Assembly (NCBI GenBank): GCA_000806015.1
Contig: JWKY01000006.1
Coordinates: 1-33,073 of the forward strand
DNA length: 33,073 nucleotides
Direction: 5' to 3'
Source: an archaeon GW2011_AR19
Lineage (GTDB): Archaea; Nanobdellota; Nanobdellia; Pacearchaeales; GW2011-AR1
The notes under the pieces are model-generated. The model was not told the DNA's origin. It worked only from the letters and a program-made list of their open reading frames with translations, and did not search any database. The position numbers and the translations under genes are program-made. This document shows positions 29,199 through 33,073 of this stretch, piece by piece (the first letter of the stretch is position 1; every line of letters starts with the position of its first letter).

Positions 29199-31070
29199 AT
29201 GACTAATTATAATATAGAGAATATTTATCAGGGAGGGTATAGTAGTTTTAAACCAAGCTACGGAGATGTTTTTACGGGTTATCATGTCGCTGCGTCGTCG
29301 CTTGGAGCAACAACAAATCCAACAATCGCAAATCAAATAGTTGAGTTAGACAAAATTTTAAGGCAGGGAGTTGTCCCGATAGAAGTTGGAGCAATAGACC
29401 CGAAAATTTTTGAAGCTATTCCTAAACAGCACTTTAAAGAAATAAAGCGTATGGCTAAATTAACCGGAGCCAAAATTTCTGTTCATTCGCCTCTTGTTGA
29501 GCCGTCTGGAATTGCCGAGGGTGGATGGAGTGAATCTAACAGGCAAGCTGTTGAATATCAATTAAAAGATGTTATTGCAAAAGCGCATGAAGCCGATTCT
29601 CTGGGAAATATTCCGGTAGTAGTTCATGCTACAAATATTGGCGGAACAGAATGGAAAATGACTCCTGAAGGAAAAAAAATTGAAAAGCTGACCGCAATAA
29701 ACCAAGAAACAGGACAGATGACTGCAATTAAAGAGGAAATTAAATATTATCCTGGCAGAGAATCTATGATGGAGTTAAAGCCGGATATTGAAAAAAAAAT
29801 ACTTAGAGGAGAAATTAAAGAGATGAAAAACGAATATTATCAGGAAATTCCTCTTGAAAAAGGAAAAATTATTTCTCCGGAAAAACAAATAACTGTACAG
29901 AATCATTCTGAATGGGACAATTCTATATCACAGCTTTTATTTCAAAAAGAAAGAGCAGATGAAATTCTTAGAAATAATTCCCCTCAGATTTCGCATTTTA
30001 TAAAAGAAATGGCTGAAAAAAAAATGACTCCTGAAAAATTAAAAGAATATCTTAATGAGGATCCAGTGCAAAGACGGGCATATAATCATTTTATGAATGC
30101 CCAAACTTATTTGGAAGATATAGAAGAGCATTTGAGCGGTTTATTTAGTAAATCGTATAAATATGGATCGCCGGAACAGAGAAAATTTTTAACTGAAATC
30201 AGAAGCAAGTATCAAGGGGAATTAGATAAAATTCATCCAGGCGATATTATGGCGCAGTCAGAAGCAGTGCAAAATTTAATGCATAATTTAAAGACTCCTG
30301 TACTTGCTCCAAAAGTATATTCCCGCATGGAGGATTTTGCAAATGAAAAATCTGCAACGACTTTTGGAAATGTTGCTTTTGATGCCTTTAAAAAATTTGG
30401 AGAAAAAGCTCCTGTAATTTCTATTGAAAATCTTTATCCGGGGTTTGCGTTTTCAACCGGAGAAGAAATGAACAAATTAATTTTATTATCAAAAGAACAA
30501 TTTGTAAAAAATGCTGTTAAAGATGGTCTTTCTAAATCAGAAGCTGAAAAACAAGCAGACAAATCAATTGGACTGACTTTTGACGTCGGGCATCTCAACA
30601 TTCACAGAAAACACGGATTCACGGAAAAAGATTTACTAAAAGAATTTCAAGCCATGGCTCCGCATATAAAACACCTTCATTTAACAGATAATTTTGGAAG
30701 TTATGATTCTCATCTGCCTCCCGGAATGGGAAATGTTCCAATTAAACAATATTTAGAAGAGTTAGAAAAACAGGGATTTAAAGGAAGAACTATTGTTGAA
30801 GCTGGAGGATTTATTCAGCAGTTTGGAACTTCTCCGTATGTCCCGCTTTTAGAGGCTTTTGGCTCGCCAATTTATCAGGACGGCGTCGGTCCTTATTGGA
30901 ATCAGGCAATTGGATTACAGCAAGGATATTTTTCAGGTCATGGGAACATGCTTCCAGGAGTGCATTATGAAATGTTTGGAGCAGGATTTTCAAATTTACC
31001 TTTTGAACTTGGCGGACAAAGAGGCGGAGGCGGAGAAGGAAACAGGATGAGCGGGAGAGGAATGGAATGA
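29199..31070 (+). CDS. Xylose isomerase-like TIM-barrel protein
   Basis: 623 aa, about twice the usual AP endonuclease 2/sugar isomerase domain. N-terminal barrel strands: VVPIEVGAI, KISVHSPLVEPSG, IPVVVHATNIGG. A long helical insert (about residues 160-385) separates these from the C-terminal half: APVISIENLYPG, LTFDVGHLNIHRKHG, IKHLHLTDNFGSYDSHLPPG, GRTIVEAGGF. The E, D-x-GH, H-x-H and E residues match the metal site of this family. The tail is Gly-rich. Probably a divalent-metal enzyme on a sugar or nucleic acid; substrate unknown. Confidence 0.85.
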   Translation: MTNYNIENIYQGGYSSFKPSYGDVFTGYHVAASSLGATTNPTIANQIVELDKILRQGVVPIEVGAIDPKIFEAIPKQHFKEIKRMAKLTGAKISVHSPLVEPSGIAEGGWSESNRQAVEYQLKDVIAKAHEADSLGNIPVVVHATNIGGTEWKMTPEGKKIEKLTAINQETGQMTAIKEEIKYYPGRESMMELKPDIEKKILRGEIKEMKNEYYQEIPLEKGKIISPEKQITVQNHSEWDNSISQLLFQKERADEILRNNSPQISHFIKEMAEKKMTPEKLKEYLNEDPVQRRAYNHFMNAQTYLEDIEEHLSGLFSKSYKYGSPEQRKFLTEIRSKYQGELDKIHPGDIMAQSEAVQNLMHNLKTPVLAPKVYSRMEDFANEKSATTFGNVAFDAFKKFGEKAPVISIENLYPGFAFSTGEEMNKLILLSKEQFVKNAVKDGLSKSEAEKQADKSIGLTFDVGHLNIHRKHGFTEKDLLKEFQAMAPHIKHLHLTDNFGSYDSHLPPGMGNVPIKQYLEELEKQGFKGRTIVEAGGFIQQFGTSPYVPLLEAFGSPIYQDGVGPYWNQAIGLQQGYFSGHGNMLPGVHYEMFGAGFSNLPFELGGQRGGGGEGNRMSGRGME

Positions 31071-31160
31071 TTTTTTAAATGATCTTTAATAAATAATAAA
31101 TTATAAATCCTTAAATTCACTAAATTTAAAAACTGAAATATATATTTTGAAGTATATAAT

Positions 31161-31374
31161 ATGAAAATTCTCCTAATTAATCATGCAAAACAAAGAATAG
31201 AAGAAAGAGAAATAACGTTCCAGCAAATTAAAGAAACAATTAATTTTTCCAGATTATATTATTTCTAAAGAAAATAAGATAGAAGCATACAAGAAAATAA
31301 ATAATAAATTATTAAAAATTGTTTATGCTAAAGAGGGTAAATTTATAAAGATTATAACTCTTATTTGGAAATGA
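31161..31374 (+). pseudogene. DUF4258-like protein, frameshifted
   Basis: Starts MKILLINHAKQRIEEREIT, the DUF4258 N-terminus (HA-x-x-R-x-x-ER), but the frame stops after 35 residues. Dropping one T from the run of five at 31254-31258 restores ETINFPDYIISKENKIEAY to ...LLKIVYAKEGKFIKIITLIWK, the rest of the family, ending in a TGA that overlaps the next ATG. The length of 214 nt (71 codons + 1) confirms a one-base insertion. Either a mutation or a sequencing error. Confidence 0.8.
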
Positions 31375-31577
31375 AAATCACTTATGATTCAGAAGCAGAT
31401 GCAGGGTATATTTATTTTAAAGAAATTTCAAAAGGGGAAGTAGCTCAGACTATTTCTCTTAATGAATCAATAAATATAGATTTAGATAAAAATGGAAAAA
31501 CCTTGGGCATAGAAATATTAAATGCAAGCAAGAATTTGCCTAAGAATACTTTAAAATCAGCAAAAATTATTAATTAA
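31371..31577 (+). CDS. DUF2283 family protein
   Basis: 68 aa from the ATG at 31371 (the track begins at a TTG two codons earlier). MKITYDSEADAGYIYFKE ... INIDLDKNGKTLGIEILNAS is the standard DUF2283 sequence. DUF2283 genes commonly follow DUF4258 genes as an antitoxin-like partner, as here with a 4-nt overlap. Confidence 0.88.
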   Translation: MKITYDSEADAGYIYFKEISKGEVAQTISLNESINIDLDKNGKTLGIEILNASKNLPKNTLKSAKIIN

Positions 31578-31621
31578 ATATTAAAGTATATAATAAAAAA
31601 ATGAAAATTAAAAATCTTCAT

Positions 31622-31702
31622 AGATACAAAACAGGAAATTTTGCATAAAGATACAAAACAGGAAATTTTGCATAAAGATACAAAACAGGAAATTTTGCAT
31701 AA
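31622..31702 (+). repeat. Perfect 27-bp tandem repeat x3 in leader of MNT-HEPN gene
   Basis: Three identical units AGATACAAAACAGGAAATTT + TGCATAA. Each unit is nine codons (RYKTGNFA-stop) in frame with an ATG at 31601, carries an AGGAAA site, and the last ends TAATG, overlapping the start of the next gene. A diverged single unit precedes 26074. The minus-strand track ORF here (CKISCFVSL x3) only reflects the repeat. Confidence 0.95.
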
Positions 31703-32532
31703 TGGTGAATAAAAAAAAGAGAACTGAAAAAAGCAATTTAAAAAACATTCCGACTTTGAAATTAAAAAGCGAGCATGAAATTGCAATGGATTTTGCAACA
31801 AAGGCTTATAAAAAATTTGAAAAGGCAATAAAATCAATTATTCTTTTTGGCTCAACGGCAAAAAAAACGCAAACTGTCGGTTCAGATATTGATATTATAA
31901 TCGTAATTGACGACGCGTCTATAAAATGGGATCAGGAATTAACTGCTTGGTATAGGCAGGAGCTTGATGCGATTTTAAGAACAAATCCTTATCAAACAAG
32001 TCTTCATATTAATACGGTAAAATTAACAACCTGGTGGCAGGATTTAATGCGGGGCGATCCAATTATTTTAAATATTCTTAGAAATGGAGAAGCTTTAGTT
32101 GATATGGCCGGATTTTTTGACCCGTTGAAATTTTTATTAATTCAGGGAAAAATAAAATCAACCCCTGAAGCAATTTATAATAATCTTCAAAGAGCTCCGG
32201 CGCATCTTGCGCGAAGCAAAGCAGCAGAATTAAATGCTATTGAAGGTTTATATTGGTGCATGGTTGATTCTGCCCACGCTGCTTTGATTTCGGCAAATGT
32301 TTCTCCGCCCTCGCCAGAACATATTCCGGAAGAGCTTGCGCGAAATTTTGTTAATAACAAAAAATTAAAAATAGAATATGTTCAGTGGTATCGGGAACTT
32401 CTCGCGCTTCATAAAGAAATTTCTCATGGAAAAATAACTGATTTAAAGGGCGCTGATATTGATTTGTGGCAGAAGAGGGCGGAAGAATTTTTATCAACAA
32501 TGGCGAAGCTGATTAAAGAAAGTGTGAAGTGA
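31702..32532 (+). CDS. MNT-HEPN fusion (nucleotidyltransferase plus HEPN)
   Basis: 276 aa. Nucleotidyltransferase domain near residues 25-140 with the complete GSx10DxD signature (FGSTAKKTQTVGSDIDIIIV). The C-terminal helical half matches HEPN, with R-x5-H in YRELLALHKEIS. MNT and HEPN are usually separate antitoxin and toxin genes in which the MNT protein AMPylates HEPN; here both are in one chain. The ATG overlaps the last repeat unit's TAA. Confidence 0.8.
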   Translation: MVNKKKRTEKSNLKNIPTLKLKSEHEIAMDFATKAYKKFEKAIKSIILFGSTAKKTQTVGSDIDIIIVIDDASIKWDQELTAWYRQELDAILRTNPYQTSLHINTVKLTTWWQDLMRGDPIILNILRNGEALVDMAGFFDPLKFLLIQGKIKSTPEAIYNNLQRAPAHLARSKAAELNAIEGLYWCMVDSAHAALISANVSPPSPEHIPEELARNFVNNKKLKIEYVQWYRELLALHKEISHGKITDLKGADIDLWQKRAEEFLSTMAKLIKESVK

Positions 32533-32606
32533 ATTTATATATTGAAAAATACAATTAAATTATTAAAGGATAATTGTTCTGTTAAAGATTGTAAGGAAAA
32601 ATAAAA

Positions 32607-32891
32607 ATGACCTTAGAATTTGATGAAGAAGGGAGAGTAATTGTTCCTGAGATAATAGTGCATGAAGAAGATAATATTGTCTTTAAATGCAATTGGAATG
32701 ATGCGGGGTGGAAAGAAATTTGTTGGCACTGTAACAAACATGTTGATTGGGTGGATTTTGAAGCAGACCATAGACCTAATCCATATAGTAAGGGCGGTAA
32801 GACAAGTGTGGGAAATGGGGTTTGCGCCCATAAATTTTGTAATCTCAAAGCGAGTAATAAAGAGAATTTGACTAAGAATTGGTTATCTTAA
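32607..32891 (+). CDS. Small HNH endonuclease-like protein
   Basis: 94 aa. N-terminal beta region (EGRVIVPEIIVHEEDNIVFK), then ICWHCNKHVDWVDFEADHRP, GGKTSVGNGVCAHKFCNLKAS: a CxxC zinc knuckle, DH, N and HxxCN in HNH order. Compact HNH nucleases of this size occur alone or in phage and mobile DNA. No partner is seen. Complete frame with no obvious ribosome-binding site. Confidence 0.8.
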   Translation: MTLEFDEEGRVIVPEIIVHEEDNIVFKCNWNDAGWKEICWHCNKHVDWVDFEADHRPNPYSKGGKTSVGNGVCAHKFCNLKASNKENLTKNWLS

Positions 32892-32938
32892 AAATAGTTT
32901 TATTTCTGGATAAGTCAATTTTTTCTCAAATCAAAACA

Positions 32939-32974
32939 TTTAAATAATCTACATATGTATACAAAGGTATACCT
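32939..32974 (+). promoter_or_regulatory. TATA box and palindromic operator-like site
   Basis: TTTAAATAAT (TATA-like) is followed by overlapping palindromes TACATATGTA, GTATAC-AAAG-GTATAC and AGGTATACCT just where transcription should start. This suggests binding by a dimeric regulator, possibly the product of the partial gene downstream. Confidence 0.5.
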
Positions 32975-33029
32975 AAAGTCAAATCAAGTCAAAGCTATAA
33001 AGCACAGACACGAAACGACACGAAATGAA

Positions 33030-33073
33030 ATGGAAACAACAGTCCGTTTGAATATCCAAACAAAAGGAGAATT
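33030..33073 (+). CDS. Partial gene, possible ribbon-helix-helix protein (runs off window)
   Basis: The ATG at 33030 opens METTVRLNIQTKGE, continuing past the window edge. A TTVRL-type strand followed by a turn is how many ribbon-helix-helix antitoxins and regulators begin, and palindromic sites lie just upstream. Only 14 residues are visible, so this is weak. Confidence 0.35.
   Translation, partial: METTVRLNIQTKGE

Noticed and set aside
31622-31702. CRISPR array
   Set aside because: Units are directly adjacent with no spacers and no cas gene is in the window.
31574-31837. Minus-strand ORF with a triple CKISCFVSL repeat
   Set aside because: It is the antisense translation of the 27-bp tandem repeat plus the start of the MNT-HEPN gene; no start signal or protein-like composition.

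Overview
The window is low-GC archaeal DNA, most likely from a DPANN-type genome (Pacearchaeota/Woesearchaeota/Nanoarchaeota grade). The archaeal assignment rests on ribosomal protein L37Ae, RNA polymerase subunit P, prefoldin beta, SepF, an intact tRNA-Pro(TGG) without encoded CCA, class III (archaeal prepilin) signal peptides, an archaeosortase, and TTTATAAA-type TATA boxes about 25-35 bp upstream of many start codons (leaderless style). The DPANN placement is inference from the S-layer type, the TIM-barrel protein and the many small one-pass membrane proteins.

Layout. 0-5.1 kb: four pilin-like secreted proteins interleaved with an unknown protein, a NYN-domain nuclease and a MazF/PemK toxin-antitoxin pair. 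5.1-8.3 kb: a winged-helix regulator with a triple repeat at its promoter, then the main S-layer gene with a long structured 5' leader and a damaged 3' end. 8.7-16.3 kb: cell-envelope genes, namely two one-pass membrane proteins, DedA overlapping an archaeosortase, a PAP2 phosphatase, a second large S-layer-like protein with an Ig-like domain, an anchored sequon-rich protein and a four-helix membrane protein. 16.7-20.5 kb: housekeeping genes (SepF, prefoldin beta, RpoP, L37Ae, tRNA-Pro) separated by unusually long, repeat-filled spacers. 20.8-29.1 kb: a conserved unknown, a tightly overlapping operon of four secreted proteins (one with a HEAAH metallopeptidase motif), a TPR protein coupled to two tandem Cys-rich paralogs, a membrane protein with a HicA-like tail and a RelE/RelB pair. 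29.2-33.1 kb: a xylose-isomerase-like TIM-barrel protein, a frameshifted DUF4258/DUF2283 pair, an MNT-HEPN fusion behind a perfect triple repeat, an HNH protein and the start of a probable ribbon-helix-helix gene.

Most unusual content. (1) Dispersed repeats: two MITE-like elements of about 145 bp with terminal inverted repeats, perfect 8-bp target duplications and different but self-complementary apical hairpins flank the tRNA; larger relatives carry C-rich modules and a nested 72-bp insert. (2) Related repeat sequence is inserted in frame into two prepilin-like genes, exactly ahead of the signal-peptidase site. (3) The S-layer leader holds segments able to form mutually exclusive hairpins. 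Secretion and surface assembly (pilins, archaeosortase, S-layer proteins, envelope lipid enzymes) is the functional theme, with several toxin-antitoxin-like modules scattered through it.
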